Program-made: the position numbers and the translations under genes
The notes under the pieces: generated by a model
What the model was told of the DNA's origin: nothing
The model's database searches: none
What the model saw: the letters and a program-made list of their open reading frames with translations, nothing else
Assembly: GCA_005884335.1 (NCBI GenBank)
Contig: VBCJ01000166.1
Location: 1 to 6,269, forward strand
Origin: Betaproteobacteria bacterium
GTDB taxonomy: Bacteria > Pseudomonadota > Gammaproteobacteria > Burkholderiales > SG8-39
Reading direction: 5' to 3'
DNA length: 6,269 bases
Part shown: positions 1-5,394 of the stretch, in pieces
Layout of the letters: the number at the start of each line of letters is the position of its first letter
Numbering within the stretch: the stretch's first letter is position 1

Positions 1-246
1 GCCGCTTCGCACCAGAAAGTGCGCCGCCGCGAGACTCGACATGTGCGCTCTCGATCCCGCGCCGTCGGTCACATTGATCGCGGTGGCGAGCCCGCGCAAC
101 GCGAGCGCGTGGTCGATGAATTCGGCGGGGTCGGTGGACACCGGCGGGGAAAGCTCGGCGGTGACGACGAAACTTCCGTTCTGCAGGTGCCTTTGCAGCT
201 CGCTGATGACGCTACTCGATGACTGCTCCTTCGTAGCCAAGTCCAT
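1..246 (-). CDS. Methylenetetrahydrofolate reductase-like protein, N-terminal part (cut by window edge)
   Basis: The minus strand reads open for 82 codons from an ATG at 246-244 to the left edge. The N-terminus runs into FVVTAELSPP (about residues 26-35) and then NVTDGAGSRAHMSSL (about 58-72). That pattern is what I recognise from MetF-like TIM-barrel flavoproteins of the methylenetetrahydrofolate reductase superfamily: strand 1 carries the acidic residue (AEL, as in the FEF/AEV of relatives) and the second block sits in the folate/FAD barrel. Classical MetF interconverts 5,10-methylene- and 5-methyl-tetrahydrofolate with FAD and NAD(P)H. This subgroup is divergent from E. coli MetF and its substrate is not certain. 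The gene lies 41 bases downstream of the monooxygenase stop on the same strand, so the two are probably co-transcribed. The Shine-Dalgarno upstream is weak (GGGACACGAG). The catalytic middle and C-terminus lie outside the window. Family call is fairly sure; exact reaction is not. Confidence 0.72.
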   Translation of the reverse strand, partial: MDLATKEQSSSSVISELQRHLQNGSFVVTAELSPPVSTDPAEFIDHALALRGLATAINVTDGAGSRAHMSSLAAAHFLVRSG

Positions 247-287
247 TCTCGTGTCCCGTCGCAGCCGCGAGTGTAGCACGCCGCGCA

Positions 288-1424
288 TCAGCTTCTGCCC
301 TCTCTCTCCGCCTCGATTCTTCGCATGAATTTCGGCGCCTGCTCCCGCAGGCGATCGTCCGTCATGCGCCCGCTTCTCGTCATGTAGTCGTACGCGAGCC
401 GCCAGGGCGCCTCGCGCATTTTTTCCGGGAAGCGCTCGTACCAGTACGAGCTCGCGTTCGCCGCGGCGAGCAGTTTTTCCACGACGGGCCTGCGCTCGCG
501 CTCGAACGCCGCGAGCGCGCGCGGCACGTCCTCGCCCGCCTCGCCGAACGCCCGGTCGAGCGCGATCGCGTCCTCGAACGCGAGGCGCGTTCCGGAACCG
601 ATCGAGAAATGCACGGTGCGCAGCGCGTCGCCGATCAGGACAAACTTCCCCGAGGACCAGCACCGGTTCGACAGCAGCGGAAACTGCCGCCACAGCGACC
701 TGTTCGAGACCAGAGGATGCCCGTCGAGATCCGGTGCGAATACCCGCTCGCAGTACGCGCGCGACTGGGCGTCATCCATCCGGCCGAGTCCCGCCCTGTT
801 CCAGGTGAGCTCATCGCATTCGACGACAAAGGTGCTCATCGCCCGAGCGTGGCGGTAATGGTGAGCGACAAACGCACCGTGCTCGTTGCTGCGGAAGGTG
901 AGCGTGAGGCAGTCGAACGGCTGCGTGGTGCCGTACCACGCGAAGCGGTTGGTGAGCAGCTCGATCCTCGGCTGAAACAGCTCTTGCAGTGCCCCTCGCA
1001 CCAGCGAATTCGATCCGTCAGCCCCGACGACGACGTCGGCGCCATCGAGCTCCTCGAGCGCCGTCACGGCGCGGCCATACCCGATTTTCACGCCGGCGTC
1101 ACGGCACAGTTTTCGCAGGATTTCCTGGAGCGCAAGACGCCCGATGGCGGAAAAGCCGTTGCCGTCGATGTCCACGCGCTCGTCGCGGTGCACGATGCGC
1201 TGCATCGGCCAGCGCTCCATCGCTGCCTGCATGATGCTCGATAGCTGCGGCTCATCGCGCTCGAGAAACGCCAGCGCGCCGTGAGAGAACACCACCCCGA
1301 ATCCGTAGGTCGCCCCTTCGGGATTCTGCTCGGCGACCTCGATCCGCCAGAAAGGATAGCGGCGCTTGGCGAGCAGCGAGAACAGCAGGCCGGCCGGCCC
1401 GGCCCCGATTACGGCGACGCGCAT
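288..1424 (-). CDS. FAD-dependent monooxygenase, anthraniloyl-/salicylyl-CoA hydroxylase type, stand-alone
   Basis: A 378-residue flavoprotein of the p-hydroxybenzoate-hydroxylase fold. The FAD dinucleotide motif GAGPAG is at residues 7-12, the DG motif GADGSNSLVR at 134-143 and the GD motif FVLIGD at 261-266, followed by the SIGSGTRLAFEDA block at 274-286. The blocks FGVVFS (42-47), PFDCLTLTFRSN (169-180), HGAFVAHHYRH (182-192) and YDYMTRSGRMTDDRL (345-359) resemble the N-terminal half of bifunctional salicylyl-CoA 5-hydroxylase and 2-aminobenzoyl-CoA monooxygenase/reductase. Those proteins are roughly twice as long because of a C-terminal old-yellow-enzyme domain. Here the frame stops right after the monooxygenase domain, so the protein is single-domain. 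It likely hydroxylates an aromatic acyl-CoA in the cytoplasm; the substrate is inferred only. The ATG start is supported by the glycine-rich strand beginning at residue 2. A second ATG five bases upstream is out of frame. The Shine-Dalgarno is poor. It heads a unit with the MTHFR-like gene. Confidence 0.85.
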   Translation of the reverse strand: MRVAVIGAGPAGLLFSLLAKRRYPFWRIEVAEQNPEGATYGFGVVFSHGALAFLERDEPQLSSIMQAAMERWPMQRIVHRDERVDIDGNGFSAIGRLALQEILRKLCRDAGVKIGYGRAVTALEELDGADVVVGADGSNSLVRGALQELFQPRIELLTNRFAWYGTTQPFDCLTLTFRSNEHGAFVAHHYRHARAMSTFVVECDELTWNRAGLGRMDDAQSRAYCERVFAPDLDGHPLVSNRSLWRQFPLLSNRCWSSGKFVLIGDALRTVHFSIGSGTRLAFEDAIALDRAFGEAGEDVPRALAAFERERRPVVEKLLAAANASSYWYERFPEKMREAPWRLAYDYMTRSGRMTDDRLREQAPKFMRRIEAEREGRS

Positions 1425-1429
1425 TTCAT

Positions 1430-1501
1430 GACTGCGTCATATTTCACGTGGATCCCCCGGTTCCGCCTGCGACCGCGTCATAGTTCACGAATGACCCCCG
1501 G
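1430..1501. repeat. Pair of 31-bp imperfect direct repeats, operator-like
   Basis: Repeat A (1430-1460) and repeat B (1471-1501) match at 24 of 31 positions by hand alignment and start 41 bp apart, close to four helical turns. The best-conserved parts are GCGTCATA, TTCACG and CCCCCGG. Each copy holds an imperfect dyad of the form CGTCA-N4-TCACG (four of five pairs complementary). They lie between the start of the monooxygenase and the TATAAT at 1529, so a dimeric regulator bound on one DNA face could control the divergent promoters. No regulator gene is in the window. The function is inferred from layout only. Confidence 0.5.
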
Positions 1502-1528
1502 GGGCTGGCGTCGCCGCGATTTGAAGCT

Positions 1529-1535
1529 TATAATA
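1529..1535. promoter_or_regulatory. Candidate -10 region(s) in the divergent intergenic stretch
   Basis: TATAAT at 1529-1534 is a perfect plus-strand sigma-70 -10 hexamer, 54 bases ahead of the GGDEF gene's GTG. The matching -35 position (1506-1511, TGGCGT) is weak. On the minus strand the overlapping TATTAT (1535-1530) is also a plausible -10 for the monooxygenase unit, with only a poor -35 (TTACGA, short spacing). The rest of 1425-1588 holds the two direct repeats and a perfect 10-bp CCCCCGGGGG palindrome at 1495-1504. Which strand is used cannot be told from sequence. Confidence 0.4.
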
Positions 1536-1588
1536 CACGGTAAGAATCGCTCGTAATTTACTGATTCTCCAAGAAAGAAAAGTGAAAC

Positions 1589-2554
1589 GTGAACGCTCTA
1601 GTACGTGAACGGCATCAGACGGACCTCTCCGGTTTCCTATCCTACGCCGGTCAGGTGCTCCTCATCGCCCTGCCCATGCTCGCGGTGACCTACGCGATCT
1701 TCAGCGACGCGTTGGCCCCCACTCTGCCTTCGCTGCCGCTCACGTTCGCGGTCCTGCCGTTCGTGATCTGGGCGGCTCTGCGCTTCGGGCGGCGGGAGGT
1801 GACCGCGCTGAATGCCCTGGTGTGCACCATCGCGGCGTGGCATACGCTCCAGGGACGCGGGCCGTTTGCATCGGCGGCGCTGACTACTTCGCTCCTGCTG
1901 CTGCTCGCGTTCATGGGCACCCTGGTTTCCACGGGACTTGTGCTCAACGCGGTCGTCGGCGAGCGCAGCCGCGCCTTCGAGGCGCTCGCTCAGGCCTTGA
2001 AGACCCTCAAGGAGGAGGCGATCCGGGATCCTCTCACCAATCTCTACAACCGGCGCTTTCTACGGGACTATTTGTCCCGAGAGCTGATGCGCGCCGCACG
2101 CGAAAGCATTCGCGTCGCGGTGATCATGATCGACTTGGACCGTTTCAAGCGGGTGAACGACACTGCGGGACACGCCGCCGGCGATTTCGTGCTCACGGAA
2201 ATCGCGACGCTGCTCAAGCGCCATATCCGGGGCACGGACATCGCCTGTCGCTACGGGGGCGAGGAGTTCACGCTGGTGCTTCCCAACGCCACTCTCCAGA
2301 GCGCGCGCAGGAGGGGCGAGGCGATTTGCTCGGCGATACGGGAAGAAAGCGGCCGTCTCAGGGGCGTCACCGCATCGCTGGGCGTGGCGATCTTCCCCGA
2401 TCACGCCACGGAACCCGCGCCCTTGCTGCGCGCGGCCGATAAGGCGCTCTACGACGCGAAAAGCCGGGGGCGCAATCAGGTCAGAATTTTCGCGCACGGA
2501 ACGGCCAAGATTTCCGCGTTTCGCTCCAAGACTGCCAAGCGCTCGCACGGATGA
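1589..2554 (+). CDS. Membrane-anchored diguanylate cyclase with shortened MASE1-like sensor and GGEEF domain
   Basis: A 321-residue inner-membrane protein. About four hydrophobic segments (near 21-42, 49-65, 72-86 and 97-122) include VIWAALRFGRRE (59-70), typical of the last part of a MASE1 sensor; full MASE1 domains have about eight helices, so the sensor is short. A linker with coiled-coil character (125-145) leads to a complete GGDEF domain: DPLTNLYNRRFL (147-158), the metal-binding IDLDRFKRVND (181-191), the active-site GGEEF (223-227) and the C-terminal ADKALYDAKSRGRN (283-296). RGTD at 214-217, five residues before GGEEF, fits the c-di-GMP inhibitory I-site. The protein should therefore make c-di-GMP from two GTP and be product-inhibited. 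No EAL domain follows. The start is GTG at 1589: an in-frame TGA lies at 1583-1585 and the next methionine is inside the first membrane segment. The Shine-Dalgarno is weak and purine-rich (AAGAAAGAAAAG). Confidence 0.9.
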   Translation: MNALVRERHQTDLSGFLSYAGQVLLIALPMLAVTYAIFSDALAPTLPSLPLTFAVLPFVIWAALRFGRREVTALNALVCTIAAWHTLQGRGPFASAALTTSLLLLLAFMGTLVSTGLVLNAVVGERSRAFEALAQALKTLKEEAIRDPLTNLYNRRFLRDYLSRELMRAARESIRVAVIMIDLDRFKRVNDTAGHAAGDFVLTEIATLLKRHIRGTDIACRYGGEEFTLVLPNATLQSARRRGEAICSAIREESGRLRGVTASLGVAIFPDHATEPAPLLRAADKALYDAKSRGRNQVRIFAHGTAKISAFRSKTAKRSHG

Positions 2555-2593
2555 GCCGTCCCGGAAGGGGCCGGCTTGCATCCGGATACGGAT
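2554..2593 (+). terminator. Two small hairpins after the diguanylate cyclase gene (possible terminator)
   Basis: The first hairpin pairs AGCCGTCCC (2554-2562) with GGGGCCGGCT (2567-2576) around a GGAA loop, with one bulged C and one G-U pair. The second pairs ATCCG (2580-2584) with CGGAT (2589-2593). No T-run follows, so an intrinsic terminator is weakly supported. The hairpins start at the last base of the stop codon of the GGDEF gene. The rest of the gap to 2654 shows nothing else except the Shine-Dalgarno of the next gene. Confidence 0.3.
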
Positions 2594-2654
2594 CCTCCTA
2601 GCATGCCTTCGCGGCCCACACACTCCCGGGCTGCGTTCAAAAGGGGGAGATTCC

Positions 2655-3095
2655 ATGCAACCTGACATTCATCTGAACTACTGGGCAATTCTCGTCGCGG
2701 TGGCCGCCACGATGGTGCTCGGCTTTCTGTGGTACGGCCCGATATTCGGCAAGGCGTGGATGAAGGAAATGGGGATTCCCGCCGACAAAAAACCCGATCC
2801 GAAGGTCATGCGGCGGGGCATGATCCTCATGCTGATCGGCTCGTTCCTCACCGCCTTCGTCCTCGCGCACACCGGCGAGGTATGGCGGCCGTCCGTGTGG
2901 AAGGCCGGAGCAGACGGCTCGGCCGCGTTCTACGGCTTCTTCAACGGCTTTTGGATCTGGATCGGCTTCTACGTGCCCTTGCTTCTCGGCGCCGTCGCCT
3001 GGGAAAACAAGTCCTGGAAGCTGTTCGGCATCAACGCCGCCTACTATTTCGTGATGCTTCAGCTGGTCGCGATGATCCTGGCGTTCTGGCGCTGA
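2655..3095 (+). CDS. DUF1761 family small membrane protein
   Basis: A 146-residue protein with four predicted membrane helices (about 7-28, 55-73, 95-113 and 125-144) and a short charged loop (33-52). The signature LWYGPIFGKAWMKEMG (25-40) and the later WIGFYVPLLLG (102-112), WENKSW (116-121) and LFGINAAYY (123-131) fit the DUF1761 family, whose function is unknown. It should sit in the inner membrane. The ATG start is fixed by a strong Shine-Dalgarno, GGGGGAG at 2643-2649, five bases away. It lies about 100 bases after the GGDEF gene, with hairpins between, so it may be its own transcription unit. It converges with the cyclase-like gene, the two stops being nine bases apart. Length and domain are normal for the family and nothing looks broken. 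Confidence 0.85.
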   Translation: MQPDIHLNYWAILVAVAATMVLGFLWYGPIFGKAWMKEMGIPADKKPDPKVMRRGMILMLIGSFLTAFVLAHTGEVWRPSVWKAGADGSAAFYGFFNGFWIWIGFYVPLLLGAVAWENKSWKLFGINAAYYFVMLQLVAMILAFWR

Positions 3096-3104
3096 GGGCC
3101 GGCT

Positions 3105-3734
3105 CTACTCGTGGGTGAAATCCAGCCGCGTATCGACGAGCACGCCGAAGAGCTTGATCGGCTCGCGGCGCGGAATCTCCAGCGCCGGTAGCTCTTCGGC
3201 GTCGATCGTGACGCCCATCTCAGCGGCGAGGTCCATCAGCGTCTCCGAGAGGACGAACTCGCCGGCCCGCGCCCGGTGCAGCAGGCGGTTGGCGATGCTC
3301 ACGCAATCGCCGAACACGAAGAGCTGTTCGGGTGTCGGGCTTTCCTTCGCGAATCCGATGACGGCGTCCCCGCAATGCAGCCCCTGCGAAACCGCCGCGC
3401 GGATGCCGAAATCGCGCTGCCACGCCTCGGCGAGGGTCGCGAAGCCGGCCTGGATTTCCTGCGCCGCCTCGACCGCGTGCTGAGCGTCGTCCTGCCCGGT
3501 GAAGGTCGCCATCACGGTGTCGCTGAGAATGTTGACCACGGCACCCTCGTGCGCCTCGACCGCCTTCGCCATCAAGGACACGAATTCGCCCACGCGCCCG
3601 AGCACGATTGCCGGATCGAGCATGTCCGACATGCCCGTGAATCCGCGCATCTCGGCGAACAGGATCACCAGCGGAGAGCGTTCGGGCTTGTCCGCTTCGC
3701 TAGCCGCCACCTCGTATATCCCCTCTCCCACCAC
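3105..3734 (-). CDS. Class III nucleotide-cyclase-like protein with substituted active-site residues
   Basis: A 209-residue soluble protein that is essentially one adenylate/guanylate cyclase homology domain (about 20-200). VILFAEMRGFTGMS (23-36) is the first metal-site strand, VVNILSDTVMATF (66-78) the second, GLHCGDAVIG (118-127) the central strand and FVFGDCVSIANRL (139-151) the base/ribose region. Against the usual family pattern, the first metal Asp is Glu (E28), the second metal Asp is kept (D72), the base-contacting Lys is Asn (N68), the base-specifying Asp/Thr is Phe (F139), the transition-state Asn is Ser (S146) and the Arg is kept (R150). It may be a weak or altered cyclase or a catalytically dead regulator. 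There is no sensor or membrane segment. The start is uncertain: GTG at 3734 gives residue 1, but GTG at 3710-3708 (residue 9) has the better Shine-Dalgarno-like stretch GGGAGAGGGG just upstream. It reads away from the peroxiredoxin run. Confidence 0.8.
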   Translation of the reverse strand: MVGEGIYEVAASEADKPERSPLVILFAEMRGFTGMSDMLDPAIVLGRVGEFVSLMAKAVEAHEGAVVNILSDTVMATFTGQDDAQHAVEAAQEIQAGFATLAEAWQRDFGIRAAVSQGLHCGDAVIGFAKESPTPEQLFVFGDCVSIANRLLHRARAGEFVLSETLMDLAAEMGVTIDAEELPALEIPRREPIKLFGVLVDTRLDFTHE

Positions 3735-3819
3735 GCCGCGTTTTCCCGCCTGCTGGCAGGGCCACTGCGTAAAGCAGGAATTTTACACAGGCCGTGCAAA
3801 AAGGGTCGCGACCGCTCCG

Positions 3820-3831
3820 AATATGCATATT
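3820..3831. promoter_or_regulatory. 12-bp perfect palindrome, possible operator
   Basis: AATATGCATATT is a perfect inverted repeat in an AT-rich patch of an otherwise GC-rich window. It lies between the divergent cyclase-like and peroxiredoxin genes, about 36 bp ahead of the -10 box at 3867. Position and symmetry suit a regulator site, but it does not match an OxyR-type site in any way I can show. Confidence 0.3.
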
Positions 3832-3843
3832 ATTCAAATGTCA

Positions 3844-3872
3844 TTAGGTCAAGCCGTCGGGCGGAGTATAAT
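3844..3872 (+). promoter_or_regulatory. Candidate sigma-70 promoter of the peroxiredoxin-aldo/keto reductase-lipoprotein run
   Basis: TATAAT at 3867-3872 is a perfect -10 hexamer. TTAGGT at 3844-3849 lies 17 bases upstream and is only a partial -35 match. A T-run follows the -10. Transcription would begin near 3879, giving a leader of about 100 bases before the peroxiredoxin start. The stretch 3735-3981 holds no gene. It also contains a small inverted repeat, CCTGC-TG-GCAGG, at 3749-3760 near the cyclase start. Confidence 0.5.
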
Positions 3873-3970
3873 TTTTTCATCCCCGTACGTTCAACGGGAA
3901 TTCTCACTCTCAACTCAGGACCGGAAACGCGCCATCGCGGCGCCCGGGCGTTCCGGCCCGCTACCAAGAC

Positions 3971-3984
3971 GGAGGTCGAAACTG
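3971..3984 (+). promoter_or_regulatory. Ribosome binding site that fixes a CTG start for the peroxiredoxin
   Basis: GGAGG at 3971-3975 is followed by a six-base spacer and CTG at 3982-3984. Reading from this CTG gives (M)AVRIGDEAPDF, exactly where Prx6-type proteins begin. No ATG, GTG or TTG in frame lies at a sensible distance, so either CTG is used or an ATG was mutated. Confidence 0.65.
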
Positions 3985-4517
3985 GCTGTTCGCATAGGCG
4001 ATGAAGCACCGGACTTCACGGCAGAAACCACCGAAGGAAAGATCCGCTTCCACGAATGGATCGGGGACAAATGGGCGATCCTTTTCTCGCATCCGAAGGA
4101 TTTCACGCCCGTGTGCACCACCGAGCTCGGCTACATGGCGAAATTGAAGCCCGAGTTCGACAGGAGGAACACCAAGATCATCGGTCTTTCAATCGATCCG
4201 GTCAGCGACCACAAGAACTGGGTGAAGGACAGGACAACGCCACGATCCGCTCGGTGTTCATCATCGGCCCCGACAAGAAAGTGAAGGCGATGCTCATCTA
4301 TCCGATGAGCGCGGGCCGAAATTTCGACGAGGTTCTGCGCCTGCTCGATTCACTGCAGCTGAACGCCAAACACGCGGTGGCGACGCCGGTGAACTGGAAG
4401 CCGGGCCAGGACGTGATCATACCGACTTCGGTGTCCGACGAGGAGGCGAAGAAAAAGTACCCGCAAGGCTTCAAGACGCACAAGCCGTATCTGCGGACCG
4501 TGGCACAACCCAAGTAG
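3982..4517 (+). pseudogene. 1-Cys (Prx6-type) peroxiredoxin, broken by internal deletion and frameshift
   Basis: The N-terminal 83 residues and the C-terminal part are unmistakably a Prx6-type peroxiredoxin, which reduces H2O2 or organic peroxides in the cytoplasm, but they lie in different frames. Frame one (3982 to about 4230) carries RIGDEAPDFTAETTEGKIRF and the peroxidatic-Cys motif PKDFTPVCTTE with C45, ending at DHKNWVKD. Frame two (from about 4233 to the TAG at 4515-4517) resumes at DNATIRSVFIIGPDKK and continues through GRNFDEVLRLLDSLQL, VATPVNWKPG and SDEEAKKKYPQG to KPYLR. Relatives have about 30-35 residues between these blocks (the IEETQG...YDMIHP region), which are absent. The junction shows a tandem GGACA (4227-4236), consistent with a deletion between short direct repeats. 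Read straight on, frame one ends at about 4284 with an unrelated tail. The start is CTG behind a good Shine-Dalgarno. It is the first gene of the plus-strand run. Sequencing or assembly error is a possible alternative. Confidence 0.82.
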
Positions 4518-4518
4518 C

Positions 4519-5376
4519 TTGAACGAGCACAAGAATCCAGCGGCGGCGTCTGGAACGCTGCAGCTCGGGGAGCTCATCGTGCGCCGCATGGGTTTCGGCG
4601 CAATGCGCGTGACCACCGACGGCAGCGACATCTGGGGCCCGCCTGCCGATCCGCGCACAGCGAAGCTGCTGCTGCATCGGGCGCTTGAGCTCGGCATCAA
4701 TTTCTTCGACACCGCCGACAGCTACGGGCCGCACGCTTCCGAATCCTTCATCGCGGAGACCCTTTATCCCTACCCCGAGGGCCTGGTCATCGGCACCAAG
4801 GGCGGGGTCGTGCGACCGAGCAGGCGCCGTTGGGACCCGGACGGCCGCCCCGAGCATCTGCGCCGCGCACTGGACGGAAGCCTGAAGCGCTTGAAACTCG
4901 AGCGCATCGACCTCTATCAGCTTCACGCCCCGGATCCGCAAGTACCCTTCGCCGACTCGGTGGGTGCCCTCGCCGAGGCCCAGCGCGCCGGCAAGATCCG
5001 GCACGTCGGGCTCTCCAACGTCAGCGTGACGCAGCTGGAAGCGGCGCGCCGTATCGCTCCGATCGCGTCGGTGCAAAACCAATACAATCTGGAGAACCGG
5101 AAATCGGAAGACGTGCTCAAAGCCTGCGAGCGGCTCGGGGTCGCCTTCATTCCGTGGTATCCCCTCGGCGACAGAGCCGCGCTCAGGTCGCGCGGCGTGA
5201 AAGGGCTCGCCGGACGGCTCGGCCTGCGGCCCGCGCAGGTGGCGCTCGCGTGGCTGCTTGCGCATTCGCCGGTCATGCTGCCGATTCCCGGCACGGCTTC
5301 GATCGCGCATCTGGAGGAAAATACCGCGGCCGCGGACCTGAGAATCCCGCCCGAGGACCTTGCAGCGCTCAACTGA
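4519..5376 (+). CDS. Aldo/keto reductase
   Basis: A 285-residue cytosolic NADPH-type oxidoreductase of the AKR superfamily that reduces aldehydes or ketones; the substrate is unknown. The (beta/alpha)8 barrel markers are in order: LGELIVRRMGFGAMR (16-30), then the catalytic tetrad with D64 and Y69 in FFDTADSYG (62-70), K94 in IGTKGG and H136 in YQLHAPD. HVGLSNVSVTQLE (162-174), SVQNQYN (184-190) and FIPWYPLG (210-217) follow. The cofactor end LPIPGTASIAHLEEN (254-268) is also complete. Length is normal for this subgroup. The start is taken as TTG at 4519, because relatives have a short tail before GTLQLGE and the first ATG (residue 24) falls inside the first strand. There is no clear Shine-Dalgarno; the start lies one base after the peroxiredoxin stop, so translation may be coupled to that gene. 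The lipoprotein gene follows after 18 bases. Confidence 0.87.
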   Translation: MNEHKNPAAASGTLQLGELIVRRMGFGAMRVTTDGSDIWGPPADPRTAKLLLHRALELGINFFDTADSYGPHASESFIAETLYPYPEGLVIGTKGGVVRPSRRRWDPDGRPEHLRRALDGSLKRLKLERIDLYQLHAPDPQVPFADSVGALAEAQRAGKIRHVGLSNVSVTQLEAARRIAPIASVQNQYNLENRKSEDVLKACERLGVAFIPWYPLGDRAALRSRGVKGLAGRLGLRPAQVALAWLLAHSPVMLPIPGTASIAHLEENTAAADLRIPPEDLAALN

Positions 5377-5394
5377 AAAGTAACGGAGGAACTC

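Noticed and set aside
41..328. 95-codon plus-strand frame at the left edge
   Set aside because: The minus strand encodes a recognisable MTHFR-like N-terminus; this frame is its antisense.
609..1244. 211-codon plus-strand frame opposite the monooxygenase
   Set aside because: Shadow of the monooxygenase, whose FAD, DG and GD motifs are all on the minus strand.
1430..1501. Direct repeats as a minimal CRISPR array
   Set aside because: Only two imperfect copies with a 10-base spacer, next to a promoter and with no cas genes; an operator pair fits better.
2060..2668. 202-codon minus-strand frame across the GGDEF domain
   Set aside because: Antisense shadow of conserved GGDEF codons, with composition bias and no domain.
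3276..4004. 242-codon plus-strand frame opposite the cyclase-like gene
   Set aside because: It runs antisense through the cyclase domain and then through the promoter region. The sequence is His/Arg-rich without a motif.
4225..4240. Programmed ribosomal frameshift in the peroxiredoxin
   Set aside because: No slippery heptamer or downstream structure is evident, and a frameshift alone would not restore the roughly 30 missing residues.
4471..5310. Long open frame (279 codons) on the minus strand across the aldo/keto reductase
   Set aside because: It is antisense to a gene with a complete catalytic tetrad, is rich in Arg/His/Ala as expected from a GC-rich shadow, and shows no recognisable motif.
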